Source: Sulfoacidibacillus ferrooxidans
GTDB lineage: Bacteria; Bacillota; Bacilli; Alicyclobacillales; SLC66
Assembly: GCF_022606465.1 (NCBI RefSeq)
Contig: NZ_JALBUF010000004.1
Span: forward strand, 62,001 to 126,000
DNA length: 64,000 nucleotides
Direction: 5' to 3'
Shown here: positions 18,509-28,796 of the stretch, one piece after another
How the letters are laid out: the number at the start of each line of letters is the position of its first letter
Position numbering within the stretch: position 1 is the first letter of the stretch
The notes under the pieces: generated by a model
Seen by the model: the letters and a program-made list of their open reading frames with translations, nothing else
Told to the model about the DNA's origin: nothing
Database searches by the model: none
Position numbers and translations under genes: made by a program

Positions 18509-19474
18509 GTGGATCGCGAACTTGCCTTAGAGTTTGCACGGGTCACTGAAGCAGCTGCGCTTGCAGCTGCTAAGTGGATGGGGACAGGTAAGAAAAATGA
18601 AGCGGATAACGCAGCTACTACGGCAATGAGAACAGTGTTCGATACCATCGCAATCGATGGGACAGTCGTTATTGGCGAGGGAGAAATGGATGAGGCACCG
18701 ATGCTTTATATCGGTGAAAAACTTGGTCATGGTACAGATCCCGTCGATGTTGCAGTGGATCCGTTAGAAGGAACCAATATTGTAGCAAAAGGGCTATGGA
18801 ATGCGTTAACTGTGATTGCAGTGGCTCCACAGGGCACTCTACTGCACGCACCAGATATGTACATGGAAAAGATTGCAGTAGGTCCAGCGGCCAAAGGGTT
18901 GATTGATATTGAGGCACCTATAGAACATAATTTGCAAGTTGTAGCTAAGGCATTAGGGAAATCAATTGGAGACGTAGTCGCGATATTACTCGATCGACCT
19001 CGTCATGAAGACATGATTGAACGCATCAGAAGAACAGGAGCGCGTATTAAATTAATCACCGATGGCGATGTTGCTGCGGCACTAAATACTGCGTTTCCTG
19101 AAGTGGGTGTAGACATCATGTTTGGTACAGGTGGTGCGCCAGAGGGTGTACTTGCAGCAGCAGCCCTCAAATGTTTAGGTGGCGAACTTCAAGGAAGATT
19201 AGTTCCACAAAACGAAGAAGAGCACAAACGATGCTTAGCGATGGGCTTAAAGGATCCACGTGCGATCTTACGCATGGAGGATTTTGTGAAGGGGGACGAT
19301 GCCATTTTTGCGGCTACTGGGGTTACGGATGGCGAGTTACTAAGAGGTGTGCGTTTTATAGGTGGAGATCAGGCGACGACACACTCTTTAGTGATGAGAG
19401 CAAGTAGCGGGACGGTGCGGTTTATTGAAGCACGTCACAAATTAGCAAAAAAGCCAAACCTCGTAATGGTGTAA
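18509..19474 (+). CDS. glpX: Class II fructose-1,6-bisphosphatase
   Basis: GlpX hydrolyses fructose 1,6-bisphosphate for gluconeogenesis. It is 321 residues, with the metal-binding [13 protein letters not shown] and DPLEGTN motifs and the [12 protein letters not shown] loop. GTG 18509, six bases behind AGGAGGG, is preferred over the upstream in-frame GTG 18491. It precedes rho as in B. subtilis. Confidence 0.95.
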   Translation: MDRELALEFARVTEAAALAAAKWMGTGKKNEADNAATTAMRTVFDTIAIDGTVVIGEGEMDEAPMLYIGEKLGHGTDPVDVAVDPLEGTNIVAKGLWNALTVIAVAPQGTLLHAPDMYMEKIAVGPAAKGLIDIEAPIEHNLQVVAKALGKSIGDVVAILLDRPRHEDMIERIRRTGARIKLITDGDVAAALNTAFPEVGVDIMFGTGGAPEGVLAAAALKCLGGELQGRLVPQNEEEHKRCLAMGLKDPRAILRMEDFVKGDDAIFAATGVTDGELLRGVRFIGGDQATTHSLVMRASSGTVRFIEARHKLAKKPNLVMV

Positions 19475-19591
19475 ACGTAATCAGCAATAGTATGTCATAA
19501 CATAGAATAGACATGTGCATAAAGTAAAGAAAGTCCGGCAAACATGGCAAGTAGTGCTTTAACATTCTGAATACAGTGAGGGTAGGTTCCA

Positions 19592-20923
19592 TTGCAAATT
19601 AAGGAGCTAGAAACAAAGAAACTCGCCGAACTCTATAAATTGGCGAAGGAATTTCAGATTCCCTCTTATGCCTCGATGAAGAAGAAAGAACTTATTTTTG
19701 CTGTGTTACGTGCGCAAGCAGAAAAAGATGGTCTTCTTTTCGCAGAAGGTGTGCTCGATATTATGTCAGACGGATACGGATTTCTGCGTCCGATTGGTTA
19801 TTTGCCGAGTGCAGAGGATATCTATGTAGCGGCATCGCAAATTCGGCGGTTTGACTTAAGAGCTGGCGATCTCGTTTCAGGAAAAGTAAGACCGCCAAAA
19901 GAAAATGAACGTTATTTTGGACTATTACAAGTGGAAGCTGTCAATGGAACCAATCCTGAAATGGCTTCTGAGCGACTACACTTCCCGGCGTTAACTCCAT
20001 TATTCCCACAGCAAAAACTAAAGCTTGAAACAACTCCAGAAAAATTTGCGACGCGCATGATGGACTTGCTCGCGCCGATCGGACTTGGGCAGCGTGGATT
20101 GATCGTAGCTCCACCTAAAGCAGGGAAAACATTATTGCTTAAAGAAATTGCCAACAGTGTTTCTGCCAACTATCCCAATGCAGATCTTTTTGTACTTCTC
20201 ATTGATGAACGTCCGGAAGAAGTAACCGATATGCAGCGTTCTGTACGCGGTGAAGTGGTTGCTTCTACATTTGATGAAGTTCCAGAAAATCACATCAAGG
20301 TGACGGAGCTTGTCTTGGAACGAGCGATGCGATTAGTAGAACATAAACGCGATGTCATTATTTTGATGGATAGCTTAACACGTCTGACTAGAGCTTATAA
20401 CTTGGTAATTCCGCCAAGTGGACGCACACTTTCCGGTGGGATTGATCCTGCTGCCTTTCATAGACCTAAACGATTCTTTGGTGCGGCGCGCAATATTGAA
20501 GAAGGCGGGAGTCTTACCATTATTGCAACAGCTTTGATCGATACGGGTTCGCGGATGGATGATATTATCTATGAAGAGTTTAAAGGTACGGGAAATCTAG
20601 AACTGCACTTAGATCGCCGCCTTGCGGAAAAACGAATATTCCCTGCTATTGATATTCGCCGTTCCGGGACGCGCAGAGAAGAATTGCTTCTTAGTAAAGA
20701 AGAGCTTGAGAAGATGTGGGCGCTACGAAAATCATTGGGTGATAACAATGAATTCACGGAAATTTTCTTACGCCGGTTTACACACACGAAAACCAATGAG
20801 GAGTTTCTCGCTACGTTAGAGAGTCCACGCGAAACAAAAGAACACTCACGTGAAGGAACAAGTAACCATAACCACACACGTGAGCGCCGCGAACGAGATC
20901 CACGCCAGGCGAGTGTAAAGTAG
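19592..20923 (+). CDS. rho: Transcription termination factor Rho
   Basis: Rho is the hexameric RNA helicase that ends transcription of unprotected RNA. It is 443 residues with an N-terminal Rho-N domain ([12 protein letters not shown]), the cold-shock-like RNA-binding domain ([13 protein letters not shown]), Walker [13 protein letters not shown] and the ATPase core ending in LGDNNEF. The basic tail after residue 420 is low in complexity. The start is TTG 19592 behind GAGGGTAGG. The next gene follows at once. Confidence 0.96.
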   Translation: MQIKELETKKLAELYKLAKEFQIPSYASMKKKELIFAVLRAQAEKDGLLFAEGVLDIMSDGYGFLRPIGYLPSAEDIYVAASQIRRFDLRAGDLVSGKVRPPKENERYFGLLQVEAVNGTNPEMASERLHFPALTPLFPQQKLKLETTPEKFATRMMDLLAPIGLGQRGLIVAPPKAGKTLLLKEIANSVSANYPNADLFVLLIDERPEEVTDMQRSVRGEVVASTFDEVPENHIKVTELVLERAMRLVEHKRDVIILMDSLTRLTRAYNLVIPPSGRTLSGGIDPAAFHRPKRFFGAARNIEEGGSLTIIATALIDTGSRMDDIIYEEFKGTGNLELHLDRRLAEKRIFPAIDIRRSGTRREELLLSKEELEKMWALRKSLGDNNEFTEIFLRRFTHTKTNEEFLATLESPRETKEHSREGTSNHNHTRERRERDPRQASVK

Positions 20924-20935
20924 GTGATTGCAATC

Positions 20936-22198
20936 ATGAATATGGTGTATGCAAATGAACGTGGAGAATTATTTGATGATCCCACACTGGTGGCACTTGG
21001 GCGAACCGGGAAGGCAGTGACTGAGGTACAAGATATCGAGTGGATTCCGCTTCCCGAGGGGGCAACCATGGTATCTTTACCTGATACACGGGCACTTGGA
21101 TTAGATCAGTCAGGCAAACTAAAGGCTCTTCCATCATCTGCTGTTGCAGTGGGAGCACTGTTACCACAAGGCTATACGAGGTTATTATTGCCAGCTTATT
21201 TTAAGCCTAATGGCGCTGCTCCGTTTCCCCTTTTTGGATATACGGCTGTTGGATATAAAAATGGTGCGTTTTATGTGGCTGCAACTCAGAGTGACGATCC
21301 AAAACCATGGAATCCTGAACAATATACAGGGGAACAAGTGGCGAAACAAGTGGCTGCGATGGGTAATGCACATCCTGAAAATCGCCTGTACCAGCATTTG
21401 CGCACTTGTGCGGTAGAATATGAGTGCGTGACTTCGCGCAATACTTTTTTTGGTAGACAAGAAGGGGCAATCCCGGTGTCATCATCATGCAATGCGGGGT
21501 GTCTTGGATGTATTAGTGAGCAACCAGATGAATCTGGCTTTCCTTCCCCGCAAATTCGGATGACACTGCGCCCAACTGTCGATGAAATGGTAGATTTAAT
21601 GGTCACTCATCTGAAATCATCTGGTCCTGATGGGGTCATTTCTTTTGGACAAGGGTGTGAGGGCGAACCCTCCGTGCGTGGAAGAGAGATTGCAGAGGCG
21701 ATTCGCAAGACACGAGAACAAATACAGACCGGTGCGATTAACATCAATACTAATGCAGGACTGACACATCAGATCAAAGAGATTGTCGATGCAGGGCTAA
21801 ATCTAATGCGCATTTCTACGATTAGTGCACTCACAGATCACTATGACGCGTATTATCAACCGCGCGGTTACTCGTTAGAAGATGTCGCAAAGTCAGCTCG
21901 CTATGCGTCAGAGCGCGGTGTCATTGTGGCACTTAATTATTTAGTTTTTCCTGGTGTATCAGATCAACCAGAAGAGATCGAAGCCATGATTCGATGGATC
22001 AATGAAACAGGAATCACATTAGTACAGTTGCGTAATCTAAACATTGATCCAGATTTTTATTTGGAAAGAATTCCTTTACGAGACGATGAACCGATTGGGA
22101 TGCTAGCGATGATTGACGCACTGCAACAAGAATGCAGAGGATTGAAGATAGGTAGTTATACACATGCGCCTTCATGGTATACGCCCATTCCACAGTAA
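20936..22198 (+). CDS. Radical SAM protein of unknown function between rho and rpmE
   Basis: The protein of about 420 residues has the [4Fe-4S] motif CNAGCLGC (CxxxCxxC) around residue 185 and a radical SAM barrel (GVISFGQGCEGEP, NINTNAG, RISTISAL, LNYLVFPGVSD). The 180 residues before the motif form an uncharacterised N-terminal domain. ATG 20936, eight bases behind TAGGTGA, is the likeliest start, and the gene is only 12 bases from the rho stop. I cannot assign a reaction. Its position between rho and the ribosomal protein gene rpmE suggests a housekeeping or RNA/protein-modification task. Confidence 0.75.
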   Translation: MNMVYANERGELFDDPTLVALGRTGKAVTEVQDIEWIPLPEGATMVSLPDTRALGLDQSGKLKALPSSAVAVGALLPQGYTRLLLPAYFKPNGAAPFPLFGYTAVGYKNGAFYVAATQSDDPKPWNPEQYTGEQVAKQVAAMGNAHPENRLYQHLRTCAVEYECVTSRNTFFGRQEGAIPVSSSCNAGCLGCISEQPDESGFPSPQIRMTLRPTVDEMVDLMVTHLKSSGPDGVISFGQGCEGEPSVRGREIAEAIRKTREQIQTGAININTNAGLTHQIKEIVDAGLNLMRISTISALTDHYDAYYQPRGYSLEDVAKSARYASERGVIVALNYLVFPGVSDQPEEIEAMIRWINETGITLVQLRNLNIDPDFYLERIPLRDDEPIGMLAMIDALQQECRGLKIGSYTHAPSWYTPIPQ

Positions 22199-22271
22199 TC
22201 CTCTTGTAGAACATAAGACAACGTGTTAATATGTAAATCAGCGTGTCCTTTGCAGTAGGAGGTGAATAACC

Positions 22272-22469
22272 ATGAAAACAGGGATTCATCCGGAATATAA
22301 AAAGGTGATGGTAACCTGTGCCTGTGGCGAACAGTTTGAAACTGGTTCGGTAAAAGGCAACTTACGTGTTGAAGTTTGTTCCAAATGTCATCCATTTTTC
22401 ACAGGCAAGCAAAAGTTTAATGATGTCGGTGGACGTGTGGATCGTTTTAAGAAAAAATATGGGATGTAA
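22272..22469 (+). CDS. rpmE: 50S ribosomal protein L31 (zinc-binding form)
   Basis: The 65-residue protein starts MKTGIHPEY and keeps the zinc ligands Cys16, Cys18 (TCACG) and Cys36, Cys39 (VCSKCHPF), so it is the C+ form of L31. GTAGGAGGTGA upstream is an excellent ribosome site. A terminator follows. Confidence 0.96.
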   Translation: MKTGIHPEYKKVMVTCACGEQFETGSVKGNLRVEVCSKCHPFFTGKQKFNDVGGRVDRFKKKYGM

Positions 22470-22492
22470 ACAACATCTTCTATATGTATTTA

Positions 22493-22530
22493 GGCGGTAC
22501 TGCACGGATCTTGCGGTACCGTCTTTGTGT
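22493..22530 (+). terminator. Terminator after rpmE
   Basis: GGCGGTACTGCA (22493-22504) pairs with TGCGGTACCGTC (22512-22523) through 12 pairs, including two G-U, with a seven-base loop, then TTTGTGTG. It separates rpmE from prfA. Confidence 0.8.
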
Positions 22531-22628
22531 GCATAGTCTTGAAGGTATTCGCTCAGACTGTGACAGAGCTTTGTTGGCTCGAATAGAATGTACAGTTATC
22601 TATTTTTATCTTTTAGGAGTGGATCGGT

Positions 22629-23705
22629 GTGTTTCATCGTTTGCAGGCAGTGGAAGAGCGCTACGACCAGTTAAGCGCCTTGCTGTCCGATCAAGAGGTG
22701 ATCAGCGATGTCAATAAGTTGCGGTCATATGGGAAAGAACAATCTGACTTGGAAGACACCGTACAGACCTATCGGGAATATAAGCGCGTTTCATCACAAT
22801 TACAAGAAGCAAAAGAGATGTTTAATGAACGTCTAGACGATGACATGCGTGATCTTGTGAAGCAAGAAGTGTCGGAACTGTCAGAGCAAAAAGAGCAACT
22901 GGAACATGATTTGATGATTCTTTTGCTACCCAAAGACAAAAATGATGACAAAAACGTGATTGTAGAAATACGTGGAGCTGCAGGTGGTGATGAGGCTGCC
23001 TTATTTGCAGGGGATTTACTTCGCATGTACAGTCGCTTCGCAGATCGCAAGGGCTGGAAGGTCGACTATATCGACATTAATGAAAAAGATATGGGTGGCA
23101 TAAAGGAAGCTGTATTTAGTGTTCAGGGCAAGGGTGCCTATAGCTTACTTAAATATGAAAGTGGCGCGCATCGCGTACAACGCGTTCCTGCAACAGAATC
23201 AAGTGGACGTATTCATACTTCTACAGCGACTGTTGCTATTCTGCCTGAAGTAGAAGAAGTGGAAGTGGAGATTCATGAAAAGGATTTGCGTATCGACACC
23301 TTTTGTTCGACAGGCCCTGGAGGACAAAGTGTGAATACAACGCAGTCAGCCGTTCGCATCACGCACACGCCTACCGGAATTGTAGTTTCGTGTCAAGATG
23401 AAAAATCGCAGTTAAAGAATCGCGATAAAGCGATGCGGGTGTTACGTGCACGATTGTATGAAAAGTACCAGCAAGAACAACAACAAGAGTATGCGGAACA
23501 ACGCAAAACGGCTGTCGGTACAGGCGATCGCAGTGAGCGGATCCGCACGTATAATTTTCCGCAAAGTCGCGTGACTGATCATCGGATTGGGCTTACTTTG
23601 CATCGGCTTGAAAGTGTTCTTGCAGGGGATCTTGACGAGATTATCAATGCTCTAGTTACTGCAGAACAAGCGGAGAAGCTGCAATCAGTAAGCGGTGACG
23701 AATGA
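22629..23705 (+). CDS. prfA: Peptide chain release factor 1
   Basis: RF1 ends translation at UAA and UAG. The 358-residue protein has the GGQ loop ([17 protein letters not shown]) that triggers hydrolysis. GTG 22629 lies nine bases behind AGGAG. It overlaps prmC by four bases. Prf1 does not read UGA, which matters for the UGA-containing gene at 2.6 kb because release factor 2 would be the competitor there. Confidence 0.96.
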   Translation: MFHRLQAVEERYDQLSALLSDQEVISDVNKLRSYGKEQSDLEDTVQTYREYKRVSSQLQEAKEMFNERLDDDMRDLVKQEVSELSEQKEQLEHDLMILLLPKDKNDDKNVIVEIRGAAGGDEAALFAGDLLRMYSRFADRKGWKVDYIDINEKDMGGIKEAVFSVQGKGAYSLLKYESGAHRVQRVPATESSGRIHTSTATVAILPEVEEVEVEIHEKDLRIDTFCSTGPGGQSVNTTQSAVRITHTPTGIVVSCQDEKSQLKNRDKAMRVLRARLYEKYQQEQQQEYAEQRKTAVGTGDRSERIRTYNFPQSRVTDHRIGLTLHRLESVLAGDLDEIINALVTAEQAEKLQSVSGDE

Positions 23706-24580
23706 AACTTCTAGAGCTTTTGCAAGCTGCAGAACAAACGTTATGTGCTGCACAAGTTGAAGTTCCAGATCGAACGGCTCGTTGGTTATGGCAATATGTT
23801 TCGGGCATGAGCATAGGTGAATGCTTTCTTAGACAAACTGAGTTAGTAAACCCTACAGATGCTGATGCCTTTTTGCAACTTGTGGAACGTAGAGCAAGAC
23901 GTGAACCGCTGCAATACCTTGTGGGTGAGACGGAATTTTGCGGCTTACCTTTTTTTGTCGATCACAGGGTGTTGATCCCTCGACCGGAAACGGAGCAGTT
24001 AGTTGATCTTGCCGTACGTGCTGTCGAGCAGCAGCTCGCAAGGAAAAATGAGCTTACGATTGTGGATGTAGGTACAGGTTCGGGTGCCATCATCGTTGCA
24101 CTTGCAGTGCGTTTACAAGAGAGTGATGCATTACTGCGTTTTTATGCGACTGACATATCTTCTGATGCACTCGCCGTCGCGAAGATCAATGCAAAACGAC
24201 ATCGCGTAGACGATCGCATTACATTTGTTGAAGGAACCTATGTCACAGGACTGCCTCACGACGTCAAAAGTATAGATATTCTTCTATCCAATCCACCGTA
24301 TATCCCTATAGGAACGAAGCTACAACCCGAAGTAGCAGAGTGGGAACCAAAGATTGCCTTATATGCGCAACACGATGGATTAGCATGTTATGAAGAATTG
24401 GCTACGCTCACAAAGAGCGTGCTTGCTATGGACGGGAGCGTGGCAGTGGAAGTAGGCGTTGGCCAGGCAGATGCTGTATCACAGCTATGGCGTGCGGCAT
24501 TGCCGTTAGCTTCTGTGCAGATCGTACAGGACTTTCGAAAGATCGATCGCTTCGTCATAGTAAGTCCTGTTGAACAGTGA
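23702..24580 (+). CDS. prmC: Release factor glutamine methyltransferase PrmC
   Basis: PrmC methylates the glutamine of the GGQ motif in release factors. The 292-residue protein has an N-terminal helical domain, the SAM-binding [10 protein letters not shown] and the catalytic SNPPYIP. ATG 23702 overlaps the prfA stop, so the enzyme is translationally coupled to one of its substrates. Confidence 0.95.
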   Translation: MKLLELLQAAEQTLCAAQVEVPDRTARWLWQYVSGMSIGECFLRQTELVNPTDADAFLQLVERRARREPLQYLVGETEFCGLPFFVDHRVLIPRPETEQLVDLAVRAVEQQLARKNELTIVDVGTGSGAIIVALAVRLQESDALLRFYATDISSDALAVAKINAKRHRVDDRITFVEGTYVTGLPHDVKSIDILLSNPPYIPIGTKLQPEVAEWEPKIALYAQHDGLACYEELATLTKSVLAMDGSVAVEVGVGQADAVSQLWRAALPLASVQIVQDFRKIDRFVIVSPVEQ

Positions 24581-24633
24581 TCTGTATACGTGATCCCTAG
24601 TAAACTTGTGAATAAGATAGCCTATCAGAGCAT

Positions 24634-24663
24634 GTTTAAGAAGTTCATAGATTGACCATACTG
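24634..24663 (+). promoter_or_regulatory. Sigma-F-type promoter candidate for spoIIR
   Basis: GTTTA (24634-24638) and GACCATACTG (24654-24663) are separated by exactly 15 bases. The sigma-F consensus is GYWTA, N15, GGnnAnAnTR, so only the second G of the -10 differs. The start point would fall near 24670, inside the 5' arm of the hairpin that hides the spoIIR ribosome site. The same -35 and spacing recur before spoIIQ. Confidence 0.55.
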
Positions 24664-24705
24664 CCTCTTAGAACTCATTGAATATGGTTTCTAGGAGGCA
24701 GTTTT
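24660..24705 (+). terminator. Hairpin ending the prfA-prmC transcript and masking the spoIIR ribosome site
   Basis: ACTGCCTCTTAGAA (24660-24673) pairs with TTCTAGGAGGCAGT (24689-24702) over 14 pairs with one G-U, followed by TTTT. The 3' arm contains AGGAGG (24693-24698), the ribosome binding site of spoIIR. The structure can therefore act as a terminator for prmC and as a block on spoIIR translation from read-through RNA. Confidence 0.72.
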
Positions 24706-24708
24706 GCG

Positions 24709-25389
24709 ATGAAAACGTGGATGGTAATCGTTGTACTGATCGTTGGGTTATTTGGCATTATGAATGGGTTTCAAGTATCGGGTGTGGGAAAGGCACATGC
24801 CTTTGTAGGGCCGGATCCACAAGTGATTCCACAGGATGCATTGCGATTTCGCGTCATTGCCAATAGCAATAGCCCGTGGGATCAAAATTTAAAGCGGGAT
24901 ATTCGCAATCGCGTGATTGCATTGATTGGAGAAAAAATGGCTCATGTCACGACAGTGGCTCAGGCCAAAGAAGTATTGAAAGATTCCGTCCCACAAGTCG
25001 AGGCGATTGCTCTTGCGATGGTGAAGAAGTACCATGCACCATACAGCGCGACGACGACATTTGGATTAGCTCAGTTTCCAACGAAACTATATGGTGATAA
25101 GGTATATCCAGCAGGTGTGTATAAAGCATTGCGGATTACACTAGGTAAAGGCGCGGGGCAGAATTGGTGGTGTGTCTTGTTTCCGCCATTGTGTTTTGTT
25201 GCTTTGAGTGATGGCGATGCAGTAGCTGCAACAGCAGCATTTCCAGATTACCCGCCACTTGCGATTCGGTACATCAAGAATCCAGACGGACATGGACGAA
25301 TTCCAGTGGCTTTGCGGTTAGCAGTAGTAGACTACGGGGAAGAGTTACTAAAAATCATAAGTGCAGATTTTGCACATCTAACGCTATAG
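24709..25389 (+). CDS. spoIIR: Stage II sporulation protein R
   Basis: SpoIIR is made in the forespore under sigma-F, is secreted into the space between the two membranes and triggers SpoIIGA processing of pro-sigma-E. The 226-residue protein has an N-terminal signal or anchor segment (about residues 3-30), then the family core LRFRVIANSNSPWDQ and WWCVLFPPLCF. AGGAGG precedes ATG 24709 by 10 bases. Its position between prmC and sua5 is as in B. subtilis. Confidence 0.95.
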   Translation: MKTWMVIVVLIVGLFGIMNGFQVSGVGKAHAFVGPDPQVIPQDALRFRVIANSNSPWDQNLKRDIRNRVIALIGEKMAHVTTVAQAKEVLKDSVPQVEAIALAMVKKYHAPYSATTTFGLAQFPTKLYGDKVYPAGVYKALRITLGKGAGQNWWCVLFPPLCFVALSDGDAVAATAAFPDYPPLAIRYIKNPDGHGRIPVALRLAVVDYGEELLKIISADFAHLTL

Positions 25390-25416
25390 TTGTAACGGAT
25401 CGTGAGGTGCACAGAA

Positions 25417-26562
25417 GTGGAAACTGACAATGGAAAACAAACGATTCTATGGCAACTAGCGACGCGGAGGTTAGTGGCTAATACAGAGAGCGATCCGCGT
25501 CAACAGGGGTCTGTTAGTAAAGAAGTAGAGCGAGTGATCGTGCGAACATTGCCACTAGAAGAACTTGTGCGTGATGCAGCACAATACTTGCAAAGAGATG
25601 AACTTGTTGCATTTCCGACGGAAACAGTCTATGGACTTGGCGCAAACGCCTTAAGTAGCAAAGCGCTACAACGGGTGTTTGCAGCCAAGCAGCGACCGTT
25701 AGATAACCCGCTCATTGCACACATAAGCGCACTTACACAGTTAGATGATCTGACTGAGACGGTGTCTCCCCGCATTCTAGAAATTATGAAGACATTTTGG
25801 CCAGGACCTTTATCGATCTTATTACCAGCGCGTAAAGAGTTGCCACATGAATTGACTGCAGGCTTACCTACTGTTGCAGTTCGAATGCCCAATCACGCGC
25901 TAACATTGGCACTCATTGAAGCTGCTGGTGTCCCAGTCGCTGGGCCATCTGCCAACGTTAGTGGCCGGCCAAGTCCTACGAATGCCTATCACGTACTTGA
26001 GGATTTAAGCGGCAAGATTGCCGGTATTGTCGATGGCGGAGCATGTTCTGTTGGGATTGAATCTACCGTGATAGAAGTATCTGAAAAAGAAATTGTCATC
26101 TTGCGACCAGGAGCTATTACACCTAAAGACTTAGCGAGATTTGGTTTGTCTGTGCGGTATGATGAGCACTTAATCGCGCAGAGGGAAGTAGAGGTACAAC
26201 CGCGCTCGCCAGGTCAAAAATATCGACATTACGCACCGCGGGGAGAATTGCGTGTGATCTCAGGTAGAGAGTCTAGGGTGATAGACTATATACAAGATGA
26301 GATAGAGATGGCTCATGAAAAGGGTTTGCGCATCGCATTAATTGGATTTGAACCGCACATCGGACAGTTGGCAGATTGTCGATATTCTTTTCATAGCGAG
26401 GTCAGTGGCATGGCAGTGCACTTATATGATGCTCTACGAACATGTGATGCACAGGAGATTGATGTGATACTCGCACAGGGATTCGATCAATCAGAGGCAT
26501 ATTTTGCTGTCATGAATCGGTTATTTAAAGCATCTGGAGGAACTGTTATTACGCTTACCTAG
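25417..26562 (+). CDS. Threonylcarbamoyl-AMP synthase (Sua5/YwlC type)
   Basis: The enzyme makes threonylcarbamoyl-AMP from threonine, bicarbonate and ATP for the t6A37 modification of ANN-reading tRNAs. The YrdC-like domain (about residues 40-225, with FPTETVYGLGANA, KQRPLDNPLI, GPSANVSGRPSPT and RPGAIT) is followed by the C-terminal Sua5 domain (about residues 250-381), so this is the long form. GTG 25417, nine bases behind GAGG, is preferred over GTG 25402. Confidence 0.93.
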   Translation: METDNGKQTILWQLATRRLVANTESDPRQQGSVSKEVERVIVRTLPLEELVRDAAQYLQRDELVAFPTETVYGLGANALSSKALQRVFAAKQRPLDNPLIAHISALTQLDDLTETVSPRILEIMKTFWPGPLSILLPARKELPHELTAGLPTVAVRMPNHALTLALIEAAGVPVAGPSANVSGRPSPTNAYHVLEDLSGKIAGIVDGGACSVGIESTVIEVSEKEIVILRPGAITPKDLARFGLSVRYDEHLIAQREVEVQPRSPGQKYRHYAPRGELRVISGRESRVIDYIQDEIEMAHEKGLRIALIGFEPHIGQLADCRYSFHSEVSGMAVHLYDALRTCDAQEIDVILAQGFDQSEAYFAVMNRLFKASGGTVITLT

Positions 26563-26640
26563 AATAAGCAACGCTTGTCTCATGAACCTGTCTCGCTTTG
26601 CATACACATGTAAATGCATGTGTTGAAAGGCGGAGATGCT

Positions 26641-27201
26641 GTGTTTGGTTATACTCCTCTTCTATTGTGGACAGTGATTCTCATAGGGTTAGCATTGAGC
26701 ATGGATGCGTTCTCCTTGGGTATTGGGCTTGGCGCGCAGGGGTTGCGGTGGCGAGATGTAGGGCGTTTGTCATTAATCATCAGTATATTTCATCTCTTGC
26801 TACCTCTTTTTGGTGTATGGATCGGCGATGTACTGTATGCGCATTTTGGCGATATTGTGCAAAAAATAACAGCTGTGGTGATGATGTTTTTAGGGTCGCA
26901 GATGATTATAAAATCGATTCAGTACGAAGTGGGCATTGAACCCCCTCCTTTTCGGGCACATCTATTACAATTAGTTGGTTTTGCTTTTGGAGTAAGTGTA
27001 GATGCATTGTCAGTTGGCTTGACTTTGGGTACACTAGGGATGACACCAGTGGTACCTGCGGCTATTTTTGCGATGCTAAGTGGAGCCTTGTCGATTGCAG
27101 GACTTTATATCGGACGGCAAGTCAATGGTCGATTAGGGCGCTATGGTCAAGTAGCTGGTGGAGCAGTACTAGCTTTTTTAGGTTTAAAGTTTTTTTGGTA
27201 G
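26641..27201 (+). CDS. mntP: Manganese efflux pump MntP
   Basis: This membrane protein of about 186 residues has six predicted hydrophobic segments and the repeated acidic motifs of the family (LSMDAFSLGIG and VSVDALSVGL). It exports Mn(II). It corresponds to ywlD in the B. subtilis order. GTG 26641 after AAGGCGGAG is the likelier start; ATG 26614 is also in frame. No manganese riboswitch is visible upstream. Confidence 0.88.
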   Translation: MFGYTPLLLWTVILIGLALSMDAFSLGIGLGAQGLRWRDVGRLSLIISIFHLLLPLFGVWIGDVLYAHFGDIVQKITAVVMMFLGSQMIIKSIQYEVGIEPPPFRAHLLQLVGFAFGVSVDALSVGLTLGTLGMTPVVPAAIFAMLSGALSIAGLYIGRQVNGRLGRYGQVAGGAVLAFLGLKFFW

Positions 27202-27216
27202 ATGGAAGGCGAGAGT

Positions 27217-27687
27217 ATGTTTGTCATTCTATTTATTTGTACAGGAAATACGTGCCGATCTCCAATGGCACAATATTTGATGGAGAAACTCATTGTGCAA
27301 GCAGGATTGGAGGGGGAAATATCGGTTCGCTCCGCGGGTCTTTCGGCACTAGAGGGTGATGCAATGTCACAGGGTGCACAGACGGCACTTTTGCGACGAG
27401 GAGCGCCTCTTATTGACGCACATGCAGCGCAGCGAGTAACAAATGAACATGTGAATACGGCTGACCTTGTACTCACCATGACACAGTCCCATAAGCGTGC
27501 ACTTCTAGATGTATTTCCAACGCACAAAGAAAAGATATGGACGTTGCTAGAGTACGCTGATATACGTAGATCGTTAGATATTGAAGATCCTTATGGACAA
27601 GAGGATGACGTGTATGAACGAACAGCTCAGCAGATCGAGGAAGCCTGCGCGATCATTTTGCAGAAGGTGCGTTCACACATATCGTAA
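27217..27687 (+). CDS. ywlE: Protein-arginine phosphatase (YwlE)
   Basis: The protein has the low-molecular-weight phosphatase fold with active-site loop CTGNTCRSPMA near the N-terminus and the general-acid aspartate in EDPYGQ. The threonine after CTGN is, from memory, the feature that sets arginine phosphatases such as YwlE apart from tyrosine phosphatases. YwlE reverses McsB phosphoarginine marks. It is 156 residues from ATG 27217, behind GAAGGCGAG; ATG 27202 is in frame but lies upstream of that site. Confidence 0.9.
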   Translation: MFVILFICTGNTCRSPMAQYLMEKLIVQAGLEGEISVRSAGLSALEGDAMSQGAQTALLRRGAPLIDAHAAQRVTNEHVNTADLVLTMTQSHKRALLDVFPTHKEKIWTLLEYADIRRSLDIEDPYGQEDDVYERTAQQIEEACAIILQKVRSHIS

Positions 27688-27747
27688 TATACAGCGTAGT
27701 TAACGTCTATAGAGGGCGATGAAGATGATGACGAGCAAAAAGGGGCG

Positions 27748-28233
27748 ATGACTGAGAGTATGCGTATTGCAATAGCGTCTGATCACGGTGGATATGCATT
27801 GAAACAAGAGCTACTTATGCGATTGAAAGATGTAGCTCATGAATGGACTGATTTTGGCTGCGACTCGGAAGCATCTGTTGATTACCCAGATTACGCGATT
27901 GCTGTAGCAAAACGCGTAGCCTCAGGTGAGTTTGAACGTGGCATACTACTGTGTGGAACGGGTCTTGGCATGTGCATCACAGCCAACAAGATTCCAGGGA
28001 TTCGCGCGGCAACTGTTCATGACATCTTCTCAGCAGAAGCTACGCGCGCTCATAATGATTGCAACATTTTGACCATGGGTGGTCGAGTGATAGAACCAGC
28101 ATTGGCAGAAAAGATTGTCCGTATATGGCTTGAAACACCGTATGAAGGCGGTCGCCATGCGCGGCGCTTAGAGAAGATTGAAGCATTAGAGCATGAGGTA
28201 CAAGATGCTATGCAATCTGGGAACTCACTGTGA
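27748..28233 (+). CDS. rpiB: Ribose-5-phosphate isomerase B
   Basis: RpiB interconverts ribose 5-phosphate and ribulose 5-phosphate. The protein of up to 161 residues has ASDHGGYALK, the catalytic cysteine loop LLCGTGLGMCITANK and HNDCNILTMGGRV. Two starts are possible: ATG 27748 (two bases behind AGGGG) and ATG 27760 (14 bases behind), neither ideal. The gene overlaps ywlG by four bases. Confidence 0.92.
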   Translation: MTESMRIAIASDHGGYALKQELLMRLKDVAHEWTDFGCDSEASVDYPDYAIAVAKRVASGEFERGILLCGTGLGMCITANKIPGIRAATVHDIFSAEATRAHNDCNILTMGGRVIEPALAEKIVRIWLETPYEGGRHARRLEKIEALEHEVQDAMQSGNSL

Positions 28234-28796
28234 GTAGCGCAGATATTGAAGCACGTGTCACCGAAGCGCTGTTAGAACTAGTTGCAGTTTCAAAACTCAC
28301 AGAAGAGCATATCTTGGTGATTGGAGCTAGTAGTAGCGAGGTACTTGGGCATCATATCGGGACAAGCGGATCCATGGAGGTTGCACAGGCCATCGTGCAG
28401 GGCATTCTTCATGTGCAAGCTACTCATCTTTTTCATGTGGCTTTTCAAAGTTGCGAGCATCTCAACCGCGCATTGGTTACAGAACAGCGAACACTGCGTC
28501 AATTTTCTCTTGAAGAAGTGAGTGTAGTGCCAGTTGCAAACGCTGGCGGTGCGGTAGCTGCGACGGCGTATCGCACGTTGCAAAAACCGGTACTGGTGGA
28601 ACAAATACAGGCGCATGCAGGCATTGACATTGGGGATACATTGATAGGAATGCATTTGAGAAGAGTTGCAGTTCCGGTACGTTTAACGATCAAGGAGATT
28701 GGGTTTGCGCATGTTACGGCAGCGCGTACACGGCCAAAACTAATTGGTGGGCAACGTGCTACATATCAGATAGAAGAACTGGGGGATATGTGTTGA
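28230..28796 (+). CDS. ywlG: YwlG/UPF0340 family protein (TIGR01440)
   Basis: A conserved 188-residue protein of unknown function that lies between rpiB and glyA in many Bacillota. The recognisable parts are [32 protein letters not shown] and the C-terminal [15 protein letters not shown] 28230 overlaps the rpiB stop and TTG 28793 of glyA overlaps its own stop, so three genes are translationally linked. Confidence 0.9.
   Translation: MSSADIEARVTEALLELVAVSKLTEEHILVIGASSSEVLGHHIGTSGSMEVAQAIVQGILHVQATHLFHVAFQSCEHLNRALVTEQRTLRQFSLEEVSVVPVANAGGAVAATAYRTLQKPVLVEQIQAHAGIDIGDTLIGMHLRRVAVPVRLTIKEIGFAHVTAARTRPKLIGGQRATYQIEELGDMC

Noticed and set aside
26563-26640. Manganese riboswitch upstream of mntP
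   Set aside because: The gap is only 78 bases and shows neither the conserved loops nor a terminator of the yybP-ykoY class.
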